This document shows positions 43,005-51,559 of a stretch of DNA of 64,000 bases, in pieces. Source of the stretch: Cupriavidus nantongensis (lineage in GTDB: Bacteria; Pseudomonadota; Gammaproteobacteria; Burkholderiales; Burkholderiaceae); the NCBI RefSeq assembly GCF_001598055.1, contig NZ_CP014845.1, positions 1,302,001-1,366,000 on the forward strand, in the 5' to 3' direction. Positions within the stretch are counted from its first letter, which is position 1. The number at the start of each line of letters is the position of its first letter. The translations under genes were made by a program, and so were the position numbers. Under the pieces are notes generated by a model. It saw nothing but the letters and a program-made list of their open reading frames with translations. It was not told the origin of the DNA and did not search any database.

Positions 43005-45971
43005 ATGAAGCCCTTGTCCTCTTACCCGTCATCCGCGATGGCCGCCCTGTCCGGGCTGCTGGGCCAGCGCACGCGCCAGATCACGCTGGAGACGGCGCTT
43101 ACCGCCGACGACCTGGTAGTGGAGCGCTTCGTCGCACAGGAAGGTGTCTGCACACCGTTCCGGCTGCAGATCGATTGCCTGAGCCCGTCTGCGCACCTGG
43201 ACACCGCGCGCCTGGCCACCGAGGAAATCACGCTGCGGCTGATGCTTGCCGACGGCAGCCGCCGCGCCTGGCATGGCTATGTGCAAGCGTGCGCGGCCAT
43301 CGGCGGCGACGGTGGCCTGGCGCGCTACCGGCTGACGGTCGGCACCTGGTTCGATCAGCTGCGCGCTCGCACCGATTGCTATGTCTACCAGGACAAGACC
43401 GCGCTCGAGGTCATCGAAGACGTGCTGGCAGACTATGCGCTGGCCCAATACCGCATGGCGGTGAGCCAGCCGCTGCGCAAGCGCTCGGTCTGCTGCCAGT
43501 ATCGCGAGACGGATCTTGCCTTTGTTACGCGGCTGCTGGCGGAGGAAGGCCTGTCTTACCGCTTCGAGCATCAGCAGGACGGCGCCGAACAATCCAGCCA
43601 GGATGACAAGACCCAGTCCCGTCATTGCCTGGTCATCTTCGACAACCAGGCCGAACGCCCCGCCTGCGCGCAGCCCAGCATCCGCTTTCACCGCAGCGAC
43701 GCCACCGAGCGCGAAGACGCCATCGACCATTGGTCGCTGCAGGCCGCCGCCGGCACCAACGCCGTCACCGTGGCCTCATGGGACTACAAGTCCCTGGCCG
43801 CCACCGCCGCCGACGCCGGCAGCGAAAGCCTGGGCGAATGGCCCATACTGGAGTCCTTCGAAACGCGGGGCACGTACCGCTTCCCCGACGCCGACGCCGC
43901 CCGCCGCGCCGCGCAGCTGCGCGCGCAAGCGCATGAAAGCCGCTACCTGCGCTACGAAGGCGAAGGCAGCGTCCGCGCCCTGGGCGCCGGCGAGCGCTTC
44001 ACGCTGACCGGGCACTTCGACACCGCCGCGAACGAGTTCGTCACGCTGGCCGTGCGCCATGAAGCGGCCAACAACCTGGGGGCCGAGGTAGCGTTGCTGC
44101 TGGGCCTGTCCGACATCGAGGCCGGCAGCTACCGCAACCGCTTCGAAGCCGTGCGCGCCGATGCCCCGATCGTGCCGGTGTACTGCCCCAAGCCCACCGC
44201 TCCGGAAGGACAGCCTGCCGTCGTCATCGCCGAAGGCGGCGCCCCGCTGACCACCGAGCGCGATCACCGCGTGCGCGTGCGCTTGCCGTGGCTGCGCGCG
44301 CCGATGGCCGACCCCAGGGCCGACACCGCCGCCGACCCGGCCCAGGACGACCTGACCCAGGTCACCGCCTGGGTGCGCGTGGCCACTGCCGCAGCCGGCC
44401 CCAACTGGGGCGCGCATCACCTGCCCCGCGCCGGCACCGAGGTCATGCTGACCTACCTCGATGGCGACATCGACCGCCCGATGGTGGTGGCGCAACTGCA
44501 CAACGAACAGGACGCCCTGCCCTGGCCTGCCACCGAGGCCCCGCTGAACACTGCGCTGTCCGGCTGGCATTCGCACAACCTTGGCGACGGCGGCTACAAC
44601 CAGTGGGTGGTCGACGACAACACTGGCCAGCTGCGCATGCGCCTGGCCAGCTCCGCCGCCGACACCCAGCTCAACCTTGGCTACGTGATCGCGCAGGCTC
44701 CCGCCAGCGGTGAACGCGGCGCCTGGCGCGGCACCGGCGCCGAACTGCGCACCGACGCGTGGGCCATCGTGCGCGCCGGCAACGGCTTGCTGCTGTCCAC
44801 CACCGTCCAGGCCAGGGCCGCCGGCACCATGCTCGACATCCGCGAAGCCCGCGGCCAGATCGCCGCCGCCGAGCGTACCGCCCAGCGCCTGTCCGATGCC
44901 GCCGCCTCGCAGCGGGCGCTGCCGCTGGGAGCGCTCGCCGCTTTCGAACCGCTGACCAAGGCCATCGACCCGCAGCAGGACGGCAGCTATCCCGACCGCG
45001 TCAACGAGCAGGACGCCAAGCGCCCGGATACCGGCACCGCCGCCGAGCGCTTCGGGCAACCATGGCTCGTCGCAGAATCGCCCAGCTCGATTGCGCTGGC
45101 CACGCAGGCCACCACCAGCATCTTTGCCGGACGCCACCTGCTGGGACTGGCACAGGCTGACTGGCATGTCGGCGCCGGCAACACCGTCGCCGCGGCCGCG
45201 GCCAAGGGCGTGAGCCTGTTCAGCCAGAACAATGGGATTCGCGCCATTGCGGCCGGCGGACCGGTTTCCATCCAGGCCCATACCGATGCGCTGGCGGTGA
45301 TGGCGGACAAGGCCGTGACGGTGACCTCATCGACCGACGGCATCGAGGTGCTGGCGCAGAAGAAAGTGGTGCTGCACGGCGGCTCGTCGCGGATCGTGCT
45401 GGATGGGAATGCGATTACGTTTGAGACACCGGGGTTGTTGTCGGTGAAGGGGGCTGGGCATCCGTTGGTGGGGGCTGGGGGGAATCCGGCGGAGTTGGCG
45501 GCGCTGCCGGTGGGAATGCTCAATCAGGCGCCAAATTTCCTTGAACTCAACTATCACTACGATGACCTTTCGCCGGTGCCGGGCGCGCCCTACAAACTCG
45601 TGTTCGAAGACGGTACAGTCCTGCAAGGCAAACTCGACGACAAAGGCTTCGCGCGCGTCGAGAACGTGCCGAATAGCTCTGCCCGGGTCTATTACGGCGA
45701 AGACCCCCGCCCCTTCACGTTGGAGGCAACCTTGCCCGCCAACACGTTGAAAACAGGCTCGACAACTAACGAAGAGGCCATCGCAAACATCGAGAGATAT
45801 CTCGCAGAAGCGGACCATTTCTGGGCGACAGAGGCCACCTCCGAGCAACGGGAGTATCTCGCTCTGCTAAACGATACTGACGAATCCGCCGGCGAAAGTC
45901 TGTGGAACTACCTTGACACACAAGAACAGCAAGCTCTGGAGCAACAGCTGCGTGGTGAGGTACAAGGATGA
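43005..45971 (+). CDS. vgrG: VgrG spike protein with transthyretin-like adaptor tail (vgrG4)
   Basis: The 988-residue protein has the hub domain ('LTADDLVVERFVAQEGVCTP', 'CQYRETDLAFVTRLLAEEGL'), the OB fold ('NWGAHHLPRAGTEVMLTYL', 'DGDIDRPMVVAQLHNEQD') and the DUF2345 blade to about 840. The C-terminal segment begins 'FLELNYHYDDLSPVPGAPYK', then 'LVFEDGTVLQGKLDDKGFAR', a transthyretin-like adaptor domain, and ends in a helical tail. The PoNe-like effector gene overlaps its stop (ATGA), so that effector is the probable cargo. It begins 78 bases after tssL. Confidence 0.95.
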   Translation: MKPLSSYPSSAMAALSGLLGQRTRQITLETALTADDLVVERFVAQEGVCTPFRLQIDCLSPSAHLDTARLATEEITLRLMLADGSRRAWHGYVQACAAIGGDGGLARYRLTVGTWFDQLRARTDCYVYQDKTALEVIEDVLADYALAQYRMAVSQPLRKRSVCCQYRETDLAFVTRLLAEEGLSYRFEHQQDGAEQSSQDDKTQSRHCLVIFDNQAERPACAQPSIRFHRSDATEREDAIDHWSLQAAAGTNAVTVASWDYKSLAATAADAGSESLGEWPILESFETRGTYRFPDADAARRAAQLRAQAHESRYLRYEGEGSVRALGAGERFTLTGHFDTAANEFVTLAVRHEAANNLGAEVALLLGLSDIEAGSYRNRFEAVRADAPIVPVYCPKPTAPEGQPAVVIAEGGAPLTTERDHRVRVRLPWLRAPMADPRADTAADPAQDDLTQVTAWVRVATAAAGPNWGAHHLPRAGTEVMLTYLDGDIDRPMVVAQLHNEQDALPWPATEAPLNTALSGWHSHNLGDGGYNQWVVDDNTGQLRMRLASSAADTQLNLGYVIAQAPASGERGAWRGTGAELRTDAWAIVRAGNGLLLSTTVQARAAGTMLDIREARGQIAAAERTAQRLSDAAASQRALPLGALAAFEPLTKAIDPQQDGSYPDRVNEQDAKRPDTGTAAERFGQPWLVAESPSSIALATQATTSIFAGRHLLGLAQADWHVGAGNTVAAAAAKGVSLFSQNNGIRAIAAGGPVSIQAHTDALAVMADKAVTVTSSTDGIEVLAQKKVVLHGGSSRIVLDGNAITFETPGLLSVKGAGHPLVGAGGNPAELAALPVGMLNQAPNFLELNYHYDDLSPVPGAPYKLVFEDGTVLQGKLDDKGFARVENVPNSSARVYYGEDPRPFTLEATLPANTLKTGSTTNEEAIANIERYLAEADHFWATEATSEQREYLALLNDTDESAGESLWNYLDTQEQQALEQQLRGEVQG
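43830..44410 (+). repeat. Direct repeat with 48862-49440 (vgrG hub region)
   Basis: About 580 bases of vgrG4 are almost base-identical to the collapsed vgrG5 at 48862-49440, in the same orientation. A second shared block is 45275-45485 versus 49440-49660. Confidence 0.88.
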
Positions 45972-47398
45972 ACACGGCTAGTGCATTGGCTCGCACCGGG
46001 AGAGCCGCAGCAGACTCGAAGCGCAATAGTTGGTTTGACTCGCTGACTGACGAAGCCATCAGCTTCTTTAAGGGGGATAACAATGCCCCATGGGCAATCC
46101 TGGCCGAAACGGTGATCGGCTGCGTACCTGTGCTCGGGCAAGTGGTCGATGCACGTGACATCATCAAGGGCCTGATCGAAGTCTCGGGGGCGCCGGCTTC
46201 GCCCGCGGCCTGGTTCAATCTCATCACCGCGCTCATTGGACTGGTGCCAGGTGGCGGCGATGCAACCAAGCGTAGCCTGCGTGCGATCAAGAGCGGTTCG
46301 GCGAACATTGATAGCCTGCTGGACCTGATGCGGAAATTCGGCAAGGGCGACCCGGAGAAATTCCTACGGGAGATGCTCAATCCAAGCAAGCTCCAGAAGT
46401 TGCTTGATGACATGCTCAACAATCCGAGCCTGAGACGCCAGTTGAGTCCTACTGCGCAACGGCAGCTAGACAGCATTCGTAAGAATCTTTCTCATCAGTT
46501 TGATGCATTCAAGCGTGAAGTGGACGGCTGGCTCACCCGGGGCCGAAAGACCTCTGCAGAGGCGCCTGTGGCCAAGCCTGGCAAAACTACGCCGTCCGCC
46601 AAGCCCAACACAGAGGCAAAGGGGGGAACTAAAAGCAAGGCCGATGCCAATGACGGTACACACGCGAATCAGACAAAATCGTCAGAACTTGCACGACGTA
46701 CACTGGGGCAATTGAAGCAGAAGGCCCTTGGAGTGCTGGGAGAGCACATGGCTGACTACCATTGCCAAGAGGTTAAGCGATGGGGCGAGCGAGCCAGGCA
46801 TGACGGGGGCCGAAAGAACATAGCCAAGCTGAACGATGACTCCGAACTCGTGCAGTTGTGGCCACTCAGAGTGCGAGGACGCGGAATCGACGCGGTGTGG
46901 AAATCGAACGGCAACAAACCGTACGCAATTATCGAAGCCAAGGCCAGTTATGATCCAACCAAGTCGTTGGCCTCGTTGTTGCGGGATTTGAGTGATAAAA
47001 CAGGGAAGGATGCACGGAGTAGTTCGAGTCCTCGACGGGGGAGACAAAGCAAGCAGGCTCCTCCTAAACTGCAGAATGGTACAACTGCGGTCAAGGCTTC
47101 GGCCCCATCCCGAACCCCGATGAGCAAAGATTGGATTGAGAGTCGCATTGCAAATGCCGTAGGAAGCTCTCTGCTTTCAAGAACCATTATTCTCAGAGGC
47201 TATTCTCGACATGTACTTTTTTTCTCTGTTCCTCATGCAATCAGTCATGCTCAAGCTCTACTTATGCATCTAGCCGACAAGGCAGTCAATGTATCCATGC
47301 ATTCCGGTCACGAAGCTACTAGAGAATGGACGGAGAATCAAATTCAGAAACTCGTTGACGGCCGTCAAGGCTTGACGGGTGTATCGCGAAAACGATAA
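45968..47398 (+). CDS. PoNe-like PD-(D/E)xK DNase effector with hydrophobic carrier N-terminus
   Basis: The 476-residue protein has an N-terminal region with two hydrophobic segments at about 42-70 ('ETVIGCVPVLGQVVDARDII') and 80-96 ('AWFNLITALIGLVPGGG'). A helical section and a Lys/Ala/Thr-rich linker at about 190-240 follow. The C-terminal nuclease domain shows E259 in 'GVLGEHMADYHC', D308 in 'GRGIDAVW' and E323-x-K325 in 'YAIIEAKAS', the PD-(D/E)xK arrangement of the PoNe toxins. It should cut DNA in recipient cells. It overlaps vgrG4 and is followed by a PoNi-like immunity gene. GC falls through the 3' half. Confidence 0.85.
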   Translation: MNTASALARTGRAAADSKRNSWFDSLTDEAISFFKGDNNAPWAILAETVIGCVPVLGQVVDARDIIKGLIEVSGAPASPAAWFNLITALIGLVPGGGDATKRSLRAIKSGSANIDSLLDLMRKFGKGDPEKFLREMLNPSKLQKLLDDMLNNPSLRRQLSPTAQRQLDSIRKNLSHQFDAFKREVDGWLTRGRKTSAEAPVAKPGKTTPSAKPNTEAKGGTKSKADANDGTHANQTKSSELARRTLGQLKQKALGVLGEHMADYHCQEVKRWGERARHDGGRKNIAKLNDDSELVQLWPLRVRGRGIDAVWKSNGNKPYAIIEAKASYDPTKSLASLLRDLSDKTGKDARSSSSPRRGRQSKQAPPKLQNGTTAVKASAPSRTPMSKDWIESRIANAVGSSLLSRTIILRGYSRHVLFFSVPHAISHAQALLMHLADKAVNVSMHSGHEATREWTENQIQKLVDGRQGLTGVSRKR

Positions 47399-47406
47399 AG
47401 ACAGAG

Positions 47407-48420
47407 ATGATGATGAATTTTCACGTAAAACGTCGTCAACAATTTTTAAGCGAAAAAAATTATCAGCTCGCCCTTAAAGAAATTCCACAAGGAATCAAAT
47501 TGTTCGAATCGGAGCCCGCGAGATCTGGTAGCTCTGAAGCGGAAGGCTGGTTGATCTCATACCGGATGATAGCTTTCGATTTATTCAACCTCCTCGTATT
47601 GAAGTATACCGGCGGAGAATCAATCGAAGCCATGCGCAGTGAGCTTGAAGGAGTCGTGGAGGGTTACGAACGGGCCACCAATCAACTTCGCGAATACTCT
47701 AGAGATCCAAACGCCAGCGGATTTCAAGTCGACTCTTTTGATGGATATTGTCCTTGCTTGGGCTTGATTAGTCTCTGCTACCTCCTGCATCGCCGAGATT
47801 TGCTCCCCAGGGTTGCGGAGCTTCTTGACGGGCCGGACAAGAATAATGTCGGCATGGATTTCCTGATTGAGGACTTTCTCTCCTACGCTCCCATGGACCG
47901 CTATGAGAGTGACACGCTGCTCGTGACTGAGCCATTCGAATCCCTGGCCGATGCCATGGACAGCGCCGACAATAAGGATGCATTAAAGCATCTGCGGAAG
48001 TTTCTTAAACGCTGGTATAAGGATCTTGCCGGAGCGCCTTGGCACGACGCACACAAGCCGGACGCCCAAGGTCGAACCGGAGGCTACTATGGCTATTGGT
48101 CTTTTGAAGCTGGAGCGGCAGTCCTCTTGCTTGGCATCGACGACGATAGCAGCCTTCACACCTATCTTTACTACCCCAAGGATCTTGTCGATTGGGCAAA
48201 AGCCCATTCGGTTCTGGAAGCTAAACAGAATGCGGTAGCGGCAACGGGTCTGCGCTGCGAAGCCGGGCAACCCTGCCCAAAGGGCGGGTACTGGATGACG
48301 CCGGCCAAGTCGGGGTCTCGCCGATATTTTCCGCAGGGCCAGGAGATGCCCCCAGTCGCCTCCGACTATGGCACGACCATTTGGCAATGGGATCCGAATC
48401 AAGCAGATCCAACCCTCTGA
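47407..48420 (+). CDS. PoNi-like immunity protein (DUF1910/DUF1911) with extra C-terminal module
   Basis: The 337-residue protein has the N-terminal helical DUF1910-like part and the DUF1911 part ('GYYGYWSFEAGAAVLLLGID', 'YLYYPKDLVDWAKAH'), as in PoNi proteins that neutralise PoNe nucleases. It lies eight bases after the nuclease gene. The last 55 residues form an added module beginning Cys-Pro-Lys-Gly-Gly-Tyr-Trp-Met-Thr-Pro-Ala-Lys and ending Thr-Ile-Trp-Gln-Trp-Asp-Pro-Asn-Gln. The same module closes the next immunity gene (51556-52614). Three in-frame ATGs at 47407-47415 leave the exact start open. Confidence 0.85.
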   Translation: MMMNFHVKRRQQFLSEKNYQLALKEIPQGIKLFESEPARSGSSEAEGWLISYRMIAFDLFNLLVLKYTGGESIEAMRSELEGVVEGYERATNQLREYSRDPNASGFQVDSFDGYCPCLGLISLCYLLHRRDLLPRVAELLDGPDKNNVGMDFLIEDFLSYAPMDRYESDTLLVTEPFESLADAMDSADNKDALKHLRKFLKRWYKDLAGAPWHDAHKPDAQGRTGGYYGYWSFEAGAAVLLLGIDDDSSLHTYLYYPKDLVDWAKAHSVLEAKQNAVAATGLRCEAGQPCPKGGYWMTPAKSGSRRYFPQGQEMPPVASDYGTTIWQWDPNQADPTL

Positions 48421-48444
48421 AATCTGCAACTGACTATCTTTGCA

Positions 48445-49468
48445 AAGGGAAGCTGCGCGCTTGGCACGGGCAACGTGCAAGCCTGCGCGGCCCTGGGCGG
48501 CGACGGCGGCCTGGCCCGCTACCGGTTGACGGTGGGTTCCTGGTTCGACCACCTGCGCACGCGGGCGGACTGCTACGTCTACCAAGACAAGACCGCGCTG
48601 GAGATCATCGAAGACGTGCTGGCCGACCTACCCGCTTGCCCATTTCCGCATGGCGGTCAGCCAGCCGCTGCGCAAGCGCTCGATCTGCTGCCAGTACCGC
48701 GAGACGGATTTTGGCTTAGTCACGCGCCTGCTGGCCGAGGAAGGCCTGCCCTACCGCTTCGAGCACCGGCAAGGCGTGCCGGGCAATCCGGCCAGGATGA
48801 CAGGCGCCAGTCCCCCGCCATTGCCGCCACGGCGGCCGACGCCGGCAGCGAAAGCCTGGGCGAATGGCCAACGCTGGAGTCCTTCGAAACACGCGGCACG
48901 TACCGCTTCCCCGACGCCGACGCCGCCCGCCGCGCCGCGCAGCTGCGCGCGCAAGCGCATGAAAGCCGCTACCTGCGCTACGAAGGCGAAGGCAGCGTCC
49001 GCGCCCTGGGCGCCGGCGAGCGCTTCACGCTGACCGGGCACTTCGACACCGCCGCGAACGAGTTCGTCACGCTGGCCGTGCGCCATGAAGCGGCCAACAA
49101 CCTGGGGGCCGAGGTAGCGTTGCTGCTGGGCCTGTCCGACATCGAGGCCGGCAGCTACCGCAACCGCTTCGAAGCCGTGCGCGCCGATGCCCCGATCGTG
49201 CCGGTGTACTGCCCCAAGCCCACCGCTCCGGAAGGACAGCCTGCCGTCGTCATCGCCGAAGGCGGCGCCCCGCTGACCACCGAGCGCGATCACCGCGTGC
49301 GCGTGCGCCTGCCCTGGCTGCGCGCGCCGATGGCCGACCCCAGGGCCGACACCGCCGCCGACCCGGCCCAGGACGACCTGACCCAGGTCACCGCCTGGGT
49401 GCGCGTGGCCACTGCCGCAGCCGGCCCCAACTGGGGCGCGCAATCCAGGCCCATACCGATGCGCTGGC
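48445..49468 (+). pseudogene. Collapsed vgrG (vgrG5) with frameshifts and deletions
   Basis: Sequence homologous to vgrG4 starts in mid-gene at about 48445 ('VQACAALGGDGGLARYRLTV'). It changes frame near 48628 ('MAVSQPLRKRSICCQYRETD' is in another frame) and loses about 100 bases near 48815, returning to 'AATAADAGSESLGEW'. It matches vgrG4 nearly perfectly to 'AAAGPNWGA'. There about 860 bases of vgrG4 are missing, and the next bases correspond to 'IQAHTDALAVMADKAV' in another frame. The 5' hub start is absent. It cannot make a functional spike. Confidence 0.9.
48862..49440 (+). repeat. Direct repeat with 43830-44410 (vgrG fragment)
   Basis: This is the partner of the vgrG4 repeat, same orientation, with only scattered base differences. 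Together the copies bracket the 3' part of vgrG4, the nuclease effector and its immunity gene. Confidence 0.88.
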
Positions 49469-49469
49469 A

Positions 49470-49988
49470 GTGATGGCGGACAAGGCCGTGACGGTGACTT
49501 CATCGACCGACGGCATCGAGGTGCTGGCGCAGAAGAAAGTGGTGCTGCACGGCGGCTCGTCGCGGATCGTGCTGGATGGGAATGCGATTACGTTTGAGAC
49601 ACCGGGGTTGTTGTCGGTGAAGGGGGCTGGGCATCCGTTGGTGGGGGCTGGGGGGAATGCCGCGGCGTTGCCGGCGTTGCCAATTCCAGCAAGCCAGCCC
49701 AACTGGATCGAGATGAGCCTGCTGGGCTATGAAGGTCAGCCTATGCGCAACATCGAATACGAACTCACGTTTGCCGACGGCACCAAGCGTACGGGCAAGC
49801 TGAATGGCGTTGCCGAGCAGCGGGAAGAAGCCGTGCCATGGGGTCAAGCCACGCTCACGTACAAGAACAACCCGGCTGCAAAGGACGTGCCTCGGCCCTC
49901 TCTGGATGACCTGCTGGCTGCCACTGAACCGCTCATCCGTGAAGAGGAAGCACGGCTAAACCAGGACCAGACGAATACGACCGCATGA
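49470..49988 (+). CDS. Orphan VgrG C-terminal piece with transthyretin-like adaptor
   Basis: A GTG/ATG start at 49470-49475 opens a 172-residue frame that begins in the last part of the VgrG blade ('TVTSSTDGIEVLAQKKVVLH'). It continues with an adaptor domain different from vgrG4: 'IEMSLLGYEGQPMRNIEYEL', then 'TFADGTKRTGKLNGVAEQRE'. It overlaps the next effector gene by four bases (ATGA). It is most simply the 3' end of the collapsed vgrG5, but the frame is intact and the adaptor is complete, so it may be translated. Whether a detached adaptor can work is unknown. Confidence 0.6.
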   Translation: MMADKAVTVTSSTDGIEVLAQKKVVLHGGSSRIVLDGNAITFETPGLLSVKGAGHPLVGAGGNAAALPALPIPASQPNWIEMSLLGYEGQPMRNIEYELTFADGTKRTGKLNGVAEQREEAVPWGQATLTYKNNPAAKDVPRPSLDDLLAATEPLIREEEARLNQDQTNTTA

Positions 49989-51559
49989 GCACCCAACAAC
50001 AGACAGAAGAGGCATGGGGCCTTGTTCACGGCCAGGCCAAGCCTGAAGACAAAGGGGTCGGCCTTTGGCTATGGGAAGCGATTCAGGGCGACTTCAATGA
50101 AGACCGTTCCGCCGGTCAGATTGCGGCCGACATGGTCATCTCCCTGATTCCGATCGTCGATACGATCTGCGACATCCGCGACCTCTGTGCAAATATTCGT
50201 GCGTATCGGAAAGACCCCGGCAACAAGCTGATCCTCTTCTTCATCGCCCTGACCATTATCGGCTTCTTCCCCGAGGTCGGCTCGGTAATCAAGGGGGTCA
50301 TCAAGATCGCCTTTGTTTACATCCGCAAGTACTTGCGTAGGCTAGAGGACCTGTTCGATGCGACCAAGCTTGCCCGTGCTACTGACCAGGCGCTCGACGC
50401 CGCCCTGCCCAAAATTACTGAGTTTCTCAGCAGTTCTCGGGTCGTGAAATGGGCGACGAAGGAGGGCGTGGCTGACATCTACCGCTTCTGCGCGCGGAAG
50501 ATTGCTGAACTCGCAAATTTGGTCAACGGCGCCAAGTTGAGGACCCAATTCCTCACGGCCGCTGACAAAACCGAGAAGCTACTCGGCAGATTGAAGTATA
50601 TCGTCCCTGGCCCCACGCGCGAGAAATTGAACGATTTTCTAGATTTCCTTGCGAAGAACAAGCAACAGATCGCAAACGAATTAGAGCGGTTCACGGCACC
50701 GATTCGCACGATCTTGAAAATTACAGCGAAGCGCTTGGACGACCACGCCTGGATTGCTTATACCCAGACGCATAATAAGGGCTGGATTGCACCAATTAGC
50801 TCTCAAGGCGCAGCTCAATTGATAAATAAAAATCCACCTAAATGGGTGCGAATTGCCGACGATCTCCCTCACCCCGCCCCCAGCAATGAGGAAGCCATAG
50901 CGGCTGAGTTAGCCCTGAAAGACGTGCTCGCAAAAAGAACTGCCGCTGGCAAATCAAATCCACCGGCGATCGATGCCAACCTAATAGCCACCTTCGAAAG
51001 AGACCAACTTAAAATTGATACCATTACGGGACCGAGGAAACTGTATCGTATCGTAGATCCCACAAATGCTGCCGGCGGTATTTTCTGGGTTGACGAGACG
51101 ACCTTTCAAAGCCTTAGGAGTCGGGCGGATTGGCGCGAAAAGCTAGCCGTCAAGCCTGAATGGAATCAGAATGGCCAATATGTAGTCTACGAGGTACCCC
51201 CGGGGGAAGCATTCCAAGTTTGGCGCGGTCCCGCGGCCTCTCAACCCTTGGACGGGACGCCATATCACTTACCTGGTGGAGCGGATCAGATTGTTTTCTT
51301 TCCAACTCCCGACGACCTGCTACCCTCACGACCACGGATTGACCTTGAGTCTGGCGAGAATCTTTTGGATCGTAATGGTAAACCGGATACCCGGATCGTG
51401 TGGACAGACGTCACTGGCAGGAAAACTACAGCGGTCGCACGGGAGAAGGCCAACGATTCGCATGTAAAAGGTCCTTTTGAAACCGGCTGGGGATTTGCCG
51501 ATTGGAATAAAAATCAGGCGAATGAAATCATCCTGGCATTACCGGACGACATTCAATGA
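49985..51559 (+). CDS. Candidate T6SS toxin with carrier N-terminus and undescribed C-terminal domain
   Basis: The 524-residue protein has hydrophobic segments at about 48-70 ('VISLIPIVDTICDIRDLCAN') and 82-112 ('LILFFIALTIIGFFPEVGS'), patterned like the N-terminus of the PoNe-like effector at 45968. A helical middle follows. The C-terminal domain contains 'LYRIVDPTNAAGGIFWV' (353-369), 'VYEVPPGEAFQVWRGPAASQ' (401-420) and 'LPGGADQIVFF' (429-439). The order Arg, Gly-x-Phe-Trp, Tyr-Glu-Val, Gly-Pro-Ala-Ala, Pro-Gly-Gly-x-x-Gln is reminiscent of ADP-ribosyltransferase/TNT-type NAD-degrading folds, but this is a weak resemblance by eye. It overlaps the adaptor fragment and the immunity gene, so all are coupled. 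Low GC suggests transfer. Confidence 0.75.
   Translation: MSTQQQTEEAWGLVHGQAKPEDKGVGLWLWEAIQGDFNEDRSAGQIAADMVISLIPIVDTICDIRDLCANIRAYRKDPGNKLILFFIALTIIGFFPEVGSVIKGVIKIAFVYIRKYLRRLEDLFDATKLARATDQALDAALPKITEFLSSSRVVKWATKEGVADIYRFCARKIAELANLVNGAKLRTQFLTAADKTEKLLGRLKYIVPGPTREKLNDFLDFLAKNKQQIANELERFTAPIRTILKITAKRLDDHAWIAYTQTHNKGWIAPISSQGAAQLINKNPPKWVRIADDLPHPAPSNEEAIAAELALKDVLAKRTAAGKSNPPAIDANLIATFERDQLKIDTITGPRKLYRIVDPTNAAGGIFWVDETTFQSLRSRADWREKLAVKPEWNQNGQYVVYEVPPGEAFQVWRGPAASQPLDGTPYHLPGGADQIVFFPTPDDLLPSRPRIDLESGENLLDRNGKPDTRIVWTDVTGRKTTAVAREKANDSHVKGPFETGWGFADWNKNQANEIILALPDDIQ

Noticed and set aside
43776..45281. 501-codon minus-strand frame opposite vgrG4
   Set aside because: Gly/His/Ala-rich shadow; vgrG4 coding is certain on the plus strand.
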